Positions 1-11,445 of a stretch of DNA of 64,000 nt are shown piece after piece. The notes under the pieces were generated by a model, which was not told where the DNA came from, ran no database searches, and saw only the letters and a program-made list of their open reading frames with translations. Every line of letters begins with the position of its first letter. The first letter of the stretch is position 1. Origin of the DNA: Wyeomyia smithii (lineage: Eukaryota; Arthropoda; Insecta; Diptera; Culicidae); the NCBI RefSeq assembly GCF_029784165.1, contig NC_073696.1, positions 187,960,498 to 188,024,497 on the forward strand. Direction: 5' to 3'. Position numbers and translations under genes: made by a program.

Positions 1-345
1 CGACAGTTCACTAAGACTTCTATTAAGTGAGAACTAAGCTCTTTTGAGCCTATGAAGTCACCAGGAGCCGATGGCATTCTACCAATCTTCCTGCAAAAAT
101 TGGACGGAGTCATCATGTCTGAACCCATCAGCCTTATTCGAGCTAGTCTTTTACTAGGACATATCCTGGACAGCTGGCGGAAGTGTTAAGGTGGTGTTTA
201 CACCAAGGCCGGGCAAAAAAGACGAAATATTGCCCAAAGCAATCAGATCGATAAGCCTGACATCAACACTTCTCAAGTTTATGGAAAAAATTACGGATGA
301 ACACATCCGCAGCGAGTTTCTGAAGGACTTATCCCTGTATAATTA
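1..345 (+). pseudogene. LINE reverse transcriptase fragment
   Basis: Broken reading frames give non-LTR reverse transcriptase text. A palm-region motif SPGADGILP lies near position 60-90. It is followed by residues resembling the W-R-K-V..FIPKAGK..RPISLTS..LK..EK block seen in R1, LOA and Jockey-type elements, spread over at least two frames. The copy is cut on the left by the window edge and the similarity ends near 345. It is an inactive fragment. The clade is uncertain; LOA/R1-like is the best guess. Confidence 0.6.
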
Positions 346-3300
346 AGGCTAAAACATTGCTCTACGATCAAAATTTTGGAGTTCCAGAAAAATACATATT
401 TTGTAACCGTTTTGTTGATGGATAGAAAAACTGTGTTTGAATAAAATTTTAAGCTTATAAGTTTTAAACCAATTTGTATGAAAAATGTCATGGCGGGGAT
501 GATTAACCCAATTTAGATTGGGAATTATTTTCAAATTCATTCACAAACTGATACACCGCTTCCCTCTTATCAACTGTCCGGGGGGTAGATTTCATAGCAA
601 GCACAATGCCTACATCCTGTCATACATCCTGGACGACAGTGTTGAAAGTGACGTTCCGATACTTACGGAGCCTGCGCGCAATCTTTCATCCATTTTATCA
701 CCCAATTCTCCTGCTCCCGTCGCAGCCAAATCGTAGAAAACTGTATACAGGACAGCGGGCTCTGGCAGTTAGTTGGGAAATTTTTGCAATTTCTCGAAAC
801 GATACATATCATTATTATAGAACTCAAATCGTATTACTTGTGAAGTAAAACCGTGAAATTGATACATATCATTAGAATAAGCATTGTGGTTTAAAAATAG
901 TGTTAGCGAGAATTTGTGTAAACAGTAAAATGGCAATTGTTATCTTGAAAGTTGCATACAGAGATATGTGTTGACGCTATATGTACAGGAACCTGAATTT
1001 TTCTAATAACTAATATATGATTATATTAAAAATTGCCAACTAGTGCAGGTGGAGATTACTGAGGACTTCGCAATTACGCATTTGTAGTTACAAGACTTAT
1101 CATAGCACTTCATGTAATTGTGGTTAAATATCGATGTATATGTGTCACTATCGGCATCCGGCTGGTTTGTGTTGGACACGCTAAGTTCTACGGAAAATGC
1201 AAAAAGGAAACTGGAAGGTTTGAGTTTATGTTTATGTAAGAAGCAGCGCTCGTGGGGAAAAAATTTGATTGAAATAATGTGAAGAGTGATTATTCCGAGC
1301 ACTAGAACATTTCCAGTAGAGCGTCGTTGCAAAAGTAAGTAAAAGATTGGATTATTTTTTATAAATGCTATATTATGTTACTTAGCTACTTGGTTTATTG
1401 TTCATTATTCTATAATATGATAAATTTGTTGATGAAAATCATGAGCTTTTATAGTGTCAGCTTTAAGTAATGGAAATTTACATCTGAGGGTAGAAACCGA
1501 TGTGTCGTATTTGTCTAAGATAAGCATGAAGTATCGATCATGACCTTTAAACACACGTGGGCGTGAGACAGAAATGGCAAATCTCATTGATTTGATATCG
1601 GAAGGAAGCATTGAGCGTGGATGAGCAGACTAAAAGTTCCTTCCTTCAAAAATATATCTCGCCTGCTTTAAAACTCACCTAATCAGAGGTCAATTACTAT
1701 TAAAAATAAATTGCTGTATTCTGAGGCATCGTTATTCGCAGTTTCGATTTAAATTATTGCTTTTAATAACGCACTGATTTTCTAAACGACGTCTTTAACA
1801 CCAGAGTCTATGTTTATACAAAGACAAGCAAAGAGAAAATCTATCGATTCGCCTTCACGGTTATTTTGGATAAGCGAATACCGTTTGTCGAAATTATTCA
1901 AAAGGTTACACGGTTTTAAAAAATTACACCAGTGATTCTTTGTTTTATGTCATGTTTAAATAGTTAATGTTGTGTTTCAAATGTATAGTTAAAACTAAAT
2001 ATTCTAATACAGCTCAATTACAACACATTTTATCCACTCCTCACATCATCACCTCTATATTTAAAAAAAAACTCTGCTTAACATTTTGTTACAAAGGTGA
2101 TATCATCGATCAGCAGCTTAAATAATATAAATAATATTCTAATAATTAAGCTCAATTCGTCAATGCTTGTATTTTAATAACACCTACTAACAGTCGATAG
2201 TTGTTTTCTCAACCAGGTATTGATTTCATAGCAAGAACATCCGTTTTTTGTATACTGAATTAGAAATATGCTTTCCATTCGCAGCAGCCACCGCTGTTTT
2301 TAGCAAGAATAAAAATGCTCCGAATAACTTACTTCATTCAATCTCGATTCGAAATTATCGAATTTAATTCAATTAAATTATTGATAATGTCAATTTATCG
2401 CCCCACTTCCCACAAGGTTTCAATCGCGGTTGCCTTTTTCGCTAGCGGAGTGTAAGGCATTCTGGTGCCGTCAATTTATATTAATTGAATTTTATCGATT
2501 CGTACATTAGAACGAAGCATAAATGGTTTTATTTCTCCTTCAGTTCTCTCTGGGGGGAAATGTACGGAGGCGAAAGCTTGGAGCAGAGTAATACCTTATA
2601 CGAATGTTACGGATTATTGGGGGGTGTTATAGCCAGTCGGTCGTTCAACTAATATTGAATCTATTTTCAAAATGCGCCTTTTATCGATTGATGGTTCAAA
2701 GTTCCTATACCCTCGCTTCCATGTCGACATATTATTGCTATGCTCCATTAAACAGTACCAAATTACTAAAGGTTTCTGCTTGTATAGGTAGGTACACACT
2801 TTTTTCCGCTTCAACATATCGATAATCGACTCTATAATTTCGCTTCCATGGCAACATAATTCACGGTTGGTTACAAACATTGGCTCGTGTGTTCGAACTG
2901 GGTAAAAGCATTTATAGGAAAGGTGAACTTAGCTAGTTTGTTTCTGGTAGTTTTTTATATGACCAATCTTTCGTTTGATATTGGATCATTATAACATTAT
3001 TTAACTGGATTCTTCATTTTCCATTAGACAATTGAACCTACGTTATATCGCAAATGTAGAAAATAGGACCATTGACGTTGTTAACCATTCGATAGTCGAC
3101 CGTTACCTACTCTTGGCGAAAACTCTCTGGATATGCCGCCTACGAAGGGTGTTGAAAGGCTCTAAGGTTTATGCTTCGATTGAACGATTTTGAAACAGCA
3201 ATTTCAACACTAAACTTAGCCTTTTGATTTCGTATAGATGCATACGTTCCGGCTCGTTTTCGTTCATCGCTCTTTATGCCCATCTCTTCGTTCATCGAAC

Positions 3301-3660
3301 TGATAACACTAACGATGTGGTTAGGAAAAAAAATGATTGTAGTTTTTCCGATGTTGATCAGTTCAATGATGTAGAAGTCGATTTTTTATGTAAAGATGTT
3401 ATGTTACTCGTAATTGCATTTTAGATACAGTATTGTTGATTGTTTATGCATTTCAACATGATTGTTTATGATATGATGACTATCTTTCTACACTAAATTT
3501 AGTTTCTGGGATCTCTTCGACTGTACAAATGATAACAACTTGAATTATTCAAGCTAGTAGTGTTCCATCATGATTATAACCGTATCCGAATTATTATTTT
3601 GGTAAAGTTCTGTTGAAGTTAAAGCTTATTGAGACAGTGTATGCAGTTAGCAAAGCGAAA
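346..3660. other. AT-rich non-coding stretch, nothing recognised
   Basis: Only short unrelated open frames occur here (103 codons or fewer), none with a recognisable domain or good codon structure. A donor-like AAAGTAAGT occurs near 1332 but I see no supporting exon. Possible unrecognised old repeats cannot be excluded. Confidence 0.5.
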
Positions 3661-3680
3661 AACAGGCGAACTGAAAAATA

Positions 3681-3812
3681 TGATACAGACTTGGAGAAAT
3701 ATACCGCATTCAGACGGGATTCGAACCCGCAATTTCCTTGTCTCCAGCATGGTGTTTTATCCAATTAAACTACTGGGACGGTGATACTTTTCCAAGATCT
3801 ATAACCGTATCA
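3681..3812. mobile_element. Hairpin element with a tRNA-like core and TA flanks
   Basis: The outer arms are inverted repeats: TGATACAGACTTGGA at the left pairs imperfectly with sequence ending TCCAAG...GTATCA at the right. A TA dinucleotide sits immediately outside each end (3679-3680 and 3813-3814). The arms enclose the tRNA-like sequence annotated separately. A TA duplication with inverted ends fits a Tc1/mariner-type MITE, but the arms are imperfect, so chance or a tRNA-derived repeat remains possible. Confidence 0.4.
3704..3780 (-). pseudogene. tRNA-like sequence (tRNA pseudogene or SINE head)
   Basis: On the minus strand a box A-like TAGTTTAATTGG and a box B GGTTCGAATCC are present. A five-pair T stem and an anticodon stem with four pairs enclose the loop CTGGAGA, which would read anticodon GGA (Ser). 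The acceptor stem pairs poorly toward its end, and the long variable arm expected of tRNA-Ser is missing. A functional tRNA is therefore unlikely. It is better read as a tRNA pseudogene or a Pol III promoter unit. Confidence 0.45.
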
Positions 3813-4189
3813 TATTCCATTGCCGCTTATTCTATTGCTCACCCTACACTACACACACACTGCTGTGCAAGCGACTAAATGTCTGAGCAATCGAATAAAT
3901 CTTGCAAGTGAAAAAATCTTGCCCTAGAGCTCAGACTGAATTGGAGTTTTGGTGGCCCTAGCTGTTTCGAAAGTGCGTCAAGTCTTCAAAGACTTCAATG
4001 AAGTTGCCTCGTAAGTAAACGGATAAACAACGAATTAAGCGAGCAATTACTTTGCGGCCTTTTGGAGCACTTTCGAGCTTATTAGGAGCACCAAGATTCA
4101 TAGGAATGGTGAAAACATTACAATCTTTCTTTTTTCCAGGGTATTTTTTTCGTTTTTGACGATTAGTGCACGATCACAATTATTCAATA

Positions 4190-4449
4190 CAGTAAGGTCG
4201 CTTTTTACGCGATTTTTTACGCGGGTTTCTTTTTACGCGGCTTTTTTTACGCGGATTCCAGAATTTACGCGTTTTTTTACGCGGATTCCGGAATTTACGC
4301 AGTATTTTTTTGTGCGGATTTCGGTTCCTCTTCACTCGGATTGCAGAATTAACGCAGGTTTTTTTACGCGGATTCCGGAATTTACGCGGTTTTTCACGCG
4401 TTTTTTTTTACGCGGCATGTATCCCCCGCGTAAAAACACGACTTTAGTG
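4190..4449. mobile_element. ACGCGG-rich MITE, Tc1/mariner-like (TA duplication)
   Basis: The ends are inverted: CAGTAAGGTCGCTTTTTACG at the left, and at the right a sequence whose reverse complement starts CACTAAAGTCG. Both are flanked by TA (4188-4189 and 4450-4451). The interior is a run of TTTTTTACGCGGATTCCGG-like units. Similar ACGCGG runs occur at 20349-20725 and as fragments near 43497. The structure fits a non-autonomous Tc1/mariner relative with no coding capacity. Confidence 0.65.
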
Positions 4450-4677
4450 TATATTTGTTATACCAACAACTTGGTATTGATATAATGAAATTAGATGGAG
4501 TTTGACAGAATGATTTATTGTCGTGAAACTAAATCGCAAATGATTATAATTAACGATGGTGATTGCAGTAAAACCACACCGACCAACGGTAAACTCAATG
4601 ACGTCAATGAAGAGTTGTCTAATAAGCTCGAGCGAACTAATGGCGAGTCGGGAGAGAGGATTTATTACGATTAATCA

Positions 4678-4917
4678 TTGGTAAACAAAGTCCCCTTATG
4701 TCGACCAACGATATCGGAAAGGCTGTTAAACTTTACCGCTGCCAGCGGAATGGCCATCAATAGCACCTACTTTCCAAGTTTAAATATTTGGAAGCACACC
4801 TGGAGGCACCCAAATTGCGACGCCTGCTCCCAGATCGTTTTCGACACTTTTCGTACCTTAAGGATGTTGGGTCTTTTCGGGGACCAAACATTGACTCTGA
4901 GGCCTTTGTCATGCTGA
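4678..4917 (+). pseudogene. RTE endonuclease fragment
   Basis: This 79-codon open frame matches the later half of the apurinic-type endonuclease of RTE elements. It shows the order L-x-NF-AA-S--MAI-STYFP-LNI-KHTWRHPN--CSQI. The histidine-containing loop that should follow (near SDHY in active elements) is degraded. Downstream frames at 4918-5390 contain scattered remains of the linker between endonuclease and reverse transcriptase, broken by stops. Confidence 0.6.
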
Positions 4918-5389
4918 ACACCAATACGAGTTTTCAGGCGGCGTTCAGCATGGCATACACCTGAACTGGAGAGGAGGATGCGTTACAACATCCAGCGGTT
5001 TCTCCCGAGTCGAGGCTCGAACCTCCGACGACTGGTTTGTTAGGCCAGCATCGTACCTCGAGACCATCTGGGCCAGAAATAGATACGCCTGAAAACAGGA
5101 AGAGATCTGGGAACGCCTGAGCAAGTGCTCGCCTGCACAGATAACATTTATGCGAGAAACAACAAGCGGAATCTCTTTAGAACAGAAGAATGAATGGAGG
5201 AAAGTGACAAAAAAACAGTATGAGAACTGATAGCGACGGACGGGCTGTGGAACCATCATTGCAGGCGGAGGATAAAAATGGCGATTCGAAAGCTGAAAAA
5301 CGGCAAAGCTACTGGTAAGGCCAGTATCTAAGTTTTACCCTACGACAGATCTTATATAAGTTCCGAGAAAACAACCGGGAGACTCACCA

Positions 5390-5800
5390 TCTGTTGATGG
5401 ATTTCAAAGCAACGTACGATTCCGTCAAGCGAAATGAGCTATGGCAGATAATGCGACGTTATTGCGGTGGGCTGATTCGAATGACGCTGGAAGGATCAAC
5501 AGCATGCATGCGAATAGCCGGCGAGACATCAGTCGCTTTCGTGACGTTGGAACCACTAGAATCCCTATTCAGCATAGCCTTGGAAGGCGCAGTATGAAGA
5601 GCACACGTAGAACCACCATCTTACATGCTTTTTTGCGGATGAGCTTTAAGAGAGAAGCGTCTCGGTTGGGACTTATCATCAACTCTGTCAAAATAAAATA
5701 CATAGCTGTCAGAGAAAGTGAAAGCGCTAATAGTGTTGGTACTGAGGTGGTAGATGAGGATGTGGTTGAAGTGGTTGAAAAATTCATGTACCTCTCGTGA
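5390..5800 (+). pseudogene. RTE reverse transcriptase fragment
   Basis: Two overlapping frames (5394-5597 and 5441-5800) together carry the reverse-transcriptase finger/palm segment, with DFKATYDSVKRNELW, then LEGSTACMRIAGE, then FSIALEGAV. After these come thumb-region residues ending in VVEKFMYLS. The catalytic ADD box is missing, apparently through an internal deletion between about 5600 and 5640. It belongs to the plus-strand RTE copy and resembles the better preserved minus-strand copy at 40-41 kb. Confidence 0.6.
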
Positions 5801-6302
5801 CATATGACAATGGCGTATTACTTACTTTACTTTTATGGCGACATATCGTTGAGATCCTATGCCGAATCCAGAATACGCCTCCATAAAACTCGGTCTTGGG
5901 CTGCTCCTCTTCAGTCTCCCGTTATACTCGCTGCTGACAGCCTCGTCTGCCTCGAAGTCGTCGCGCTCTTTCCGGTTCTTTGCTAAATATCATCTTTGCC
6001 AGTCACTCATCCGCCACCCGTGCTACATGGTCAGCCCGCTGTAGCCTGCCGTGTTTCATCAATTTGACAATATCAGCGTGTTTGTGTACTTCGTACAGCT
6101 CGTGATTCATGCACCTGCGCCACACCCAATTTTCTAGTTTGCCTCCGAGTATTGATCGCAGGATTCAACACTCGAAGATTCCAAGCGCTCGTCGATCGGC
6201 CTCCTTTCACATCCACGATACATGTCCGTAGAGCGCCACCGGGAGGATCAGAGTCTTATAGAGTGCAAATTTCGTATGGATCTGTAGGCTACGGGACCTA
6301 AG

Positions 6303-6913
6303 CTAGCTACGCAATCCCCTTTCGAAAGTATCCCCATTCATCTCCACCGCAGCACCAACGCTAGCAGAACTACCACGCTCTCTGCCAGCCACCATGCACT
6401 TCGTTCTGGCAGTGTTTATGGTGAGTCCAATTCTCGCAGCTTCCCTTCTGAGAGACGTGGATGCCTCCTCAACTGCTCTGCGGTTAACACCAACTATATT
6501 AATGTCGTTCGCGAGGACTAGAAGCATGTGGGATTGCGTTATAATGATGCCGCCCCTCTGCACTCCTGCCCTTCGTATTGCACCTTCTAAAGCTATGTTG
6601 AACAGGAAGTTCGAGAGCCCGTCAGCTTGCTTCAGACCATCTAACGTCACAAACGCGTCCGAAAATTCGCTCGCTGTACTGACGCATGTTGCAAAACCGT
6701 CAAGCGTCGCACGTAACAGTTTGATTAGTTTCGTTGGAAAACCATGTTCAAGCATAATTTGCGTTTCACTGTATCGTACGCTGCCTTAAAGTCAGTGAAC
6801 AGATGATGTGTATGCAAGTTGTGTTCTCGAAACGTGTCGAGGATCTGTCTCAAGGTAAATCTGGTCCGTTGTAGATTGTCCCGCTCGAAAACCGCATAGG
6901 TATTCTTCAACAA
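6303..6913 (-). pseudogene. RTE reverse transcriptase, palm and thumb part
   Basis: Frames at 6303-6755 and 6725-6913 read through the RT core of the minus-strand RTE copy. In order: FTLRQILD, DFKAAYDTVKR, LEHGFPTKLIKLLRATL, LDGLKQADGLSNFLFNIALEGAIRRAG, then VLANDINIVGVNRRAVEEA. The catalytic FADD-type box is altered to LANDINI, so the active aspartates are lost. A frame change separates the two pieces near 6740. It joins upstream coding at 6792-7355. Confidence 0.65.
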
Positions 6914-7355
6914 AGGCTTCCTGCAGCGACTGGAACTGTATACGGAAGAGAATTTTGTAAGCGGAATTGAAGAGGGTTATGTAGATAGGGCAAACGAGTC
7001 CTTCCAACCAGTCCGTAGGTAGTTGTTCCTCAGACCAGAACCTTAGGATAATCTGGTGAATTGCACTACACAGCCATTCGCTCCCGACTTTAAAAAGTTC
7101 GACCGGTAAGCCGTCCTTCCCAGCAACTTTATGGGTCTTCATCTTTTTGCAAGCATTCTTCACCTTTAAAATGTTGGTGGGCCCACCGCTTGTCTGTCCT
7201 CCCCAATTTCTATCCTGGTCTCCTCGACGACTCTCCTCAGCGTTCAACACCACATCAAAATGTTGCTTCCAACGTCTGGCCACCAGCGATTTATCGGTAA
7301 TCAGGTTCCCCTCTTTGTCATTACACAAGGCAGGTACTGACACGGTCCGGTTCAT
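6792..7355 (-). pseudogene. RTE reverse transcriptase, N-terminal part
   Basis: This 187-codon frame carries the linker and fingers of the RTE reverse transcriptase. It has NLITDKSLVARRWKQHFD, then K-H-KVAGKDGLPVELFKVG, LPTDWLEGLVCPIY, and CGFRAGQSTTDQIYL. The spacing is close to the same region of the copy at 40-41 kb, which helps identify lesions in both. The usual NYRGI box is missing between CPIY and TLFNSAYKIL, indicating a small deletion. Confidence 0.65.
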
Positions 7356-7483
7356 GACTCCGTTAATCGTTCTATAGAATTTCCTCGTGTCGTGCCTGGT
7401 GAAACAATTCTCCGCCTTTGCGTGGCCACGATTAGCTGCTACTAACGTGTTGGCATAGGCCCGGTTCTACTCTTCCGTCACCT

Positions 7484-7738
7484 TTAGGCACTCAGCATCG
7501 AACCACCCCTACGCGTGGTTCTCGTTGTCATGCCCATCACTTCTCGCTCTGCATCATGGCTGTGCTTCCACTTCTCGTTCAGGTCCACTCCAGCTGGTTC
7601 ACCGATCAGTCTATCATCTTTTCGAGTATACTCTGCAGCAACTCCTTCCGCTGATAACCTCTGGATGTCCAGACGTATCTTCCTCGCTGATCTCGATTTA
7701 AATCCGTTGGACAATCGGGTGCGAATCTTGCCTACCAC
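7484..7738 (-). pseudogene. RTE linker fragment
   Basis: This 84-codon open frame on the minus strand lies between the endonuclease and RT portions of the minus-strand RTE copy. It has the basic, low-complexity character of the RTE linker (for example LSNGFKSRSARKIRLDIQRL) and no catalytic motif. It is coding only as part of the decayed element. Confidence 0.5.
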
Positions 7739-8002
7739 GAGATAATGATCCGAATCGCGGCTTGGCTCTCGAAAGAACCGTCTGCAAAGTGCCAGCAGTC
7801 GATCAGCATGTGGTCGATTCGGGAACCGCCTGGAGATGCTTCCGAAAGCTCAGACGTGCAAAATGGGTAAAACAGCTGATCATTCACCTGGCCGCGGCTA
7901 AGTTCACCAATCTCAAGCCGTTGTCGTCGGTAGTAAAGTGAAGGCTTTCCCTACCAATAACAGGACGAAAGAAATCCTCTCGTCCGACTTGTGCGTTGTG
8001 AC

Positions 8003-8475
8003 CAGTGCCATAGAATATCGATGTTTATTCACGAGTAAGTGAACTGAATTGTTCTCAGTGTCATCACATTTATTTTCTGATGCAACTCATACACCTGTGC
8101 TCATTGCGACGATGCATGAATATCGTTTATCATATTCAATGACAGAACAGTGGAATGAATATCAAAGGTCTCGTAATGATATTCAGAGAAGCTTCGGTGA
8201 TTATCAATCCAAGTAGTGAAAGTCTGTTTAGACACTGTTCACCGCACAGTACAGCATAAATTGTGAAAAAGCTAATTTTGATTCTCACTATTTAAATGAT
8301 TTTCATTTTTGACGATCAAAATATCAACACGAATGTTACCTTTTATCCTGTCGGTGTTCATCGGTTGTTTGGTATCATGAATATCAACGTTCGCATGGGT
8401 ACTATGATTATCAATATAAAGAAGGCTGAAATTCGCTGCTTTTGAATATCATGACAGTGAATATTCTCAGCACTG
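8003..8475. mobile_element. hAT-type MITE, 473 bp
   Basis: An exact 8-bp duplication GTTGTGAC flanks it (7995-8002 and 8476-8483). The ends are short inverted repeats: CAGTGCCATAGAATAT at the left, and ATATTCTCAGCACTG at the right. The interior is AT-rich and non-coding, with repeated ATCA/TGATAT words. It interrupts the endonuclease of the minus-strand RTE copy, so it inserted after that copy. The 8-bp duplication and CAGTG ends fit the hAT superfamily. Confidence 0.75.
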
Positions 8476-8488
8476 GTTGTGACGATCT

Positions 8489-8874
8489 TTATATCGTGTT
8501 GTGGGCACTCTCCATACGGTCATACTCCTCTTTTACGTCATCGGTTTTATCGTTTGTCGGCGCGTACACGTCGATAAGGCTGTAATCGAAGAATCTGCCC
8601 TTGATCCTCAATACGCATAGACGGTCATTAATAGACCTCCGCCTAAGGACACGCTTCCTTTGGTTTCCGAGTGGCACGAAACCGACGCCCCGTTTCGCTC
8701 TGTCGCCGCCGCCAGAAGTGCCCGCGATCGGATTAACCGCCGGAAATTCATGTTCTCCGGTTTTAGGCCAACGCATCTCTTGTATGGCTGCTGCCTCCAC
8801 TTTTGCCTTCCGTAGCTGCCCGCGCGTGCCGGTTCAAGCAGAGTCTTAAGAGAGTCCAAGTGCCAAGTTTCCAA
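8489..8874 (-). pseudogene. RTE apurinic-type endonuclease, N-terminal part
   Basis: Frames at 8489-8800 and 8608-8874 together encode the start of the endonuclease that nicks target DNA for RTE retrotransposition. The first motif is TWHLDSLKTLL; then come AIQEMRWPKTGEHEF (metal-binding glutamate in QE-RW), then a GG-D-A-RGVGFV block, then INDRLCVLRIKGRFF and SLIDVYAPTNDK. One frame change lies between the start and the QEMRW box. The frame is cut by the hAT MITE at 8475. Confidence 0.7.
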
Positions 8875-9413
8875 TCGTTGTCCTTTTTCGTTTGCCTAGG
8901 TCTATACCGATTGTTCCGATTCGTATCATTCTCTGGATTGTTCGGCTGCGATGCCTAGTCTCGCGACGTGGCTGCTGTCTTGAGTGTAGCAGGCGAGACA
9001 TCGCATTTCATGGTTCAGCCGTCCGCTCCGGATCAGTCGCTGTTTGAGCCGTCTCTAACCTGGGGAACACAAGCTCAGGCAAGCTACTCTCGAAAGAGAA
9101 CAACTCCCCCTTCCCTGTCAGCATACGACTACCGGTTCGCACCGGTTGGTTGCTCGTATCCCAATCGCCACCACGTGGAGGGCAAGCATAGGAGTTGCTG
9201 GGTCCACAATGGGGTCTATTTTAAGCCAACTAGTACGGTTGTACTGCTGGCACGCACTACCCAGCCGTTTACCAACCAACAAAGACGTAAACCGCTAAGT
9301 AAACCGCCGAATTGCAGCTGTAAATAGTCTTTTCTACGAATTATTCAGCCAGCTGAAGCTCCTTAGTCTGACGACTCGCACAAAATTAGTGCTTAACGCA
9401 GATCCTCTCATTG

Positions 9414-11440
9414 CACAGTGGTCCAATAAGGCAAAAAGTGGAAATTAATTCCATAGCGCCTTTCAACTTCTTCCTAGCTTAATAGTGTCTTCGGAGCAAT
9501 TGTTTGTATAATAGACCCGCATAATCGCAAATTGTCAAAAAATATGAAAAGTTTACTATACTAAAAATAAAAAAATTAACTTTTTTGTGTTAAGAGATAG
9601 AAGATTAGTTTATTCAGCAAAGTTGTATAAGATTCAAAAATATGAAACTTTGTTGAACAAATAAAAATCCTATCTTCTTTCGGTACAAAGTTATGAAGTA
9701 CATTACATGGAACTTATTTAAAAGTTAGTTTTTTGTACTTAACTTTTGTTAGTTGCATTTTACACGAAAGTGTTGTTCGGAGAAATTGTTAGAGCATACA
9801 AAATACACATTTTTCCCGAAGACCATATATCTCCAGGACTTTTCCTTACAAAGTTATATCATATTTTAGCTTATTTTTTTCGATAACATCGAGAACGTAT
9901 AAGTTAAAAAGGGGCAAGTGGAATCATGATGTCAATACTTTTCCATGAAGTTAAGCTCAAGTACTATAAACTTCTCTAGGTTCCATTTGTCCCAATCCAG
10001 CCATTTTAGAGTACGACGAGCATATGTCACAGTAGGTTTTCATATATCAAAAATACTAACTTCATTGTGTTGAGAGATAGAGGAATGAAATATTCGGCAA
10101 AGTTTTAGAACGTGCAAAAATATGAAACTTTGCTAAACAAACAAAATTCCTATCTTCCTTGAGAACAGAGTTAAAGAGTATTTCATGTAAAAGTTACTTA
10201 AAAGTTAGTTTTTTGTACTTAACTTTTGTTAGTTACATTTCACAAGAAAACGTTGTTCTAAAGAAGCATTTGGGCACACAAAACCCACACATCTCCAGGA
10301 CTTTTCCTTACAAAGTTATAGCACATTTCAGCATATTTTTTCGATAACTTCAACAACGTATAAAATAAAGATTAAGTGGATTAGGACGGATGGAACTTAT
10401 AGCAGTTTTGAGCACTTGAGCTGAACTTTGAGAAAAAGAATTGACATCATGATTCTACTTGCCCCTTTTTTCTTTATACGTTCTTAAAGTTATCAAAAAA
10501 ATATGCTAAAATGTGCTATATCTTTGTAAGGAAAAGTTCTGGAGATGTGTGGTCTTCAACAAAAACGTGTGTTTTGTATGCCCAAATGCTTTTTTAGAAC
10601 AACATTTACTTGTAAAATGCTGCTAACGAAAGTTAAGTGCAAAAAATTAACTTTTAAGTAACTTTTACAGAAAATACTCTGTAACTCTGTACCCAATGAA
10701 GAGAGGAATTTTGTTTGTTCAGCAAAGATTCATATTTTTGCACGTTCTAAATATTTGCCGAATTAATCATTCCTCTATCTCTTGACACAAAAAAGTTAGA
10801 ATTTTGGATATGTGAAAACCTACTGTAACATATGCTCGCCGTACTCTAATATGGGTGGATTGGGACAAATGGAACCTACAAGAGTTTATTGTACTTGAGC
10901 TTAACTTCATGGAAAAGTATTGACATCATGATTCCACTTGCCCCTTTTTAACCTATACGTTCTTGAAGTTATCGAAATATCTAGCCAAAATATGATAAAA
11001 CTTTGTAAGGAAATGTCCAGGAGATGTATGATCTTTGGCGAAATTGTGTGTTTTGTGTGTCCTAACAATTTCTCCGAACAATACTTTCGTGTAAAATGCA
11101 ACTAACAAAAGTTGAGTACAGAAAACTAACTTTTAAGTATGTTCCATGTAATATACTTTATAACTTTGTACCGAAAGAAGATAGGATTTTCATTTGTTCA
11201 ACAAAGTTTCATATTTTTGAATCTTCTACAACTTTTTTGAACAAACTATTCTTCTATCTCTTAACACAAAAAAGTTATTTTTTTTATTTTTAGTATAGTA
11301 AACTTTTCATACTTTTTGACAATTTGCAATTTTGCGGGTCATTCATACAAACAATTGCTCCGAAGACACTATTAAGCTAGGATGAATTTAAAAGGCGCTA
11401 TGGAATTAAGTTCCACTTTTTGCCTTATTGGACCACTGTG
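9414..11440. mobile_element. 2.0-kb foldback DNA element with CACAGTGG ends
   Basis: A near-perfect palindrome about 2,027 bp long. It starts CACAGTGGTCCAATAAGGC and ends with the reverse complement of that sequence. A CATTG repeat flanks both sides (9409-9413 and 11441-11445). Each arm contains two related units of about 450 bp, so four copies are arranged as two direct in each arm and inverted between arms. Removing it plus one flank copy restores an RTE reading frame (TCTCATTGTCTTTTACGG), so the ends are right. It has no open frame. The ends begin with CACAGTG, as in Transib and some CMC transposons; the superfamily is unresolved. Confidence 0.75.
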
Positions 11441-11445
11441 CATTG

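Larger units (their letters stand above)
5815..9293 (-). mobile_element. RTE-like LINE, minus strand, inserted in the plus-strand copy
   Basis: Reading leftwards from about 8.9 kb: endonuclease (8489-8874), a linker (7484-7738), reverse transcriptase (6303-7355), and a C-terminal part continuing to a 3' tail near 5820. That tail (TTACTTACTTTACTTTTATGG) resembles the 3' end of the RTE copy at 24015. The flanks show a degenerate duplication (about 9 of 12 bases match: GACAATGGCGTA left, AACAAAGACGTA right). Removing the copy brings the split plus-strand RTE frame back together. It carries frameshifts and a 473-bp hAT MITE. Confidence 0.65.

Noticed and set aside
3704..3780. Functional tRNA-Ser(GGA)
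   Set aside because: The acceptor stem pairs poorly and the long variable arm required of tRNA-Ser is absent.
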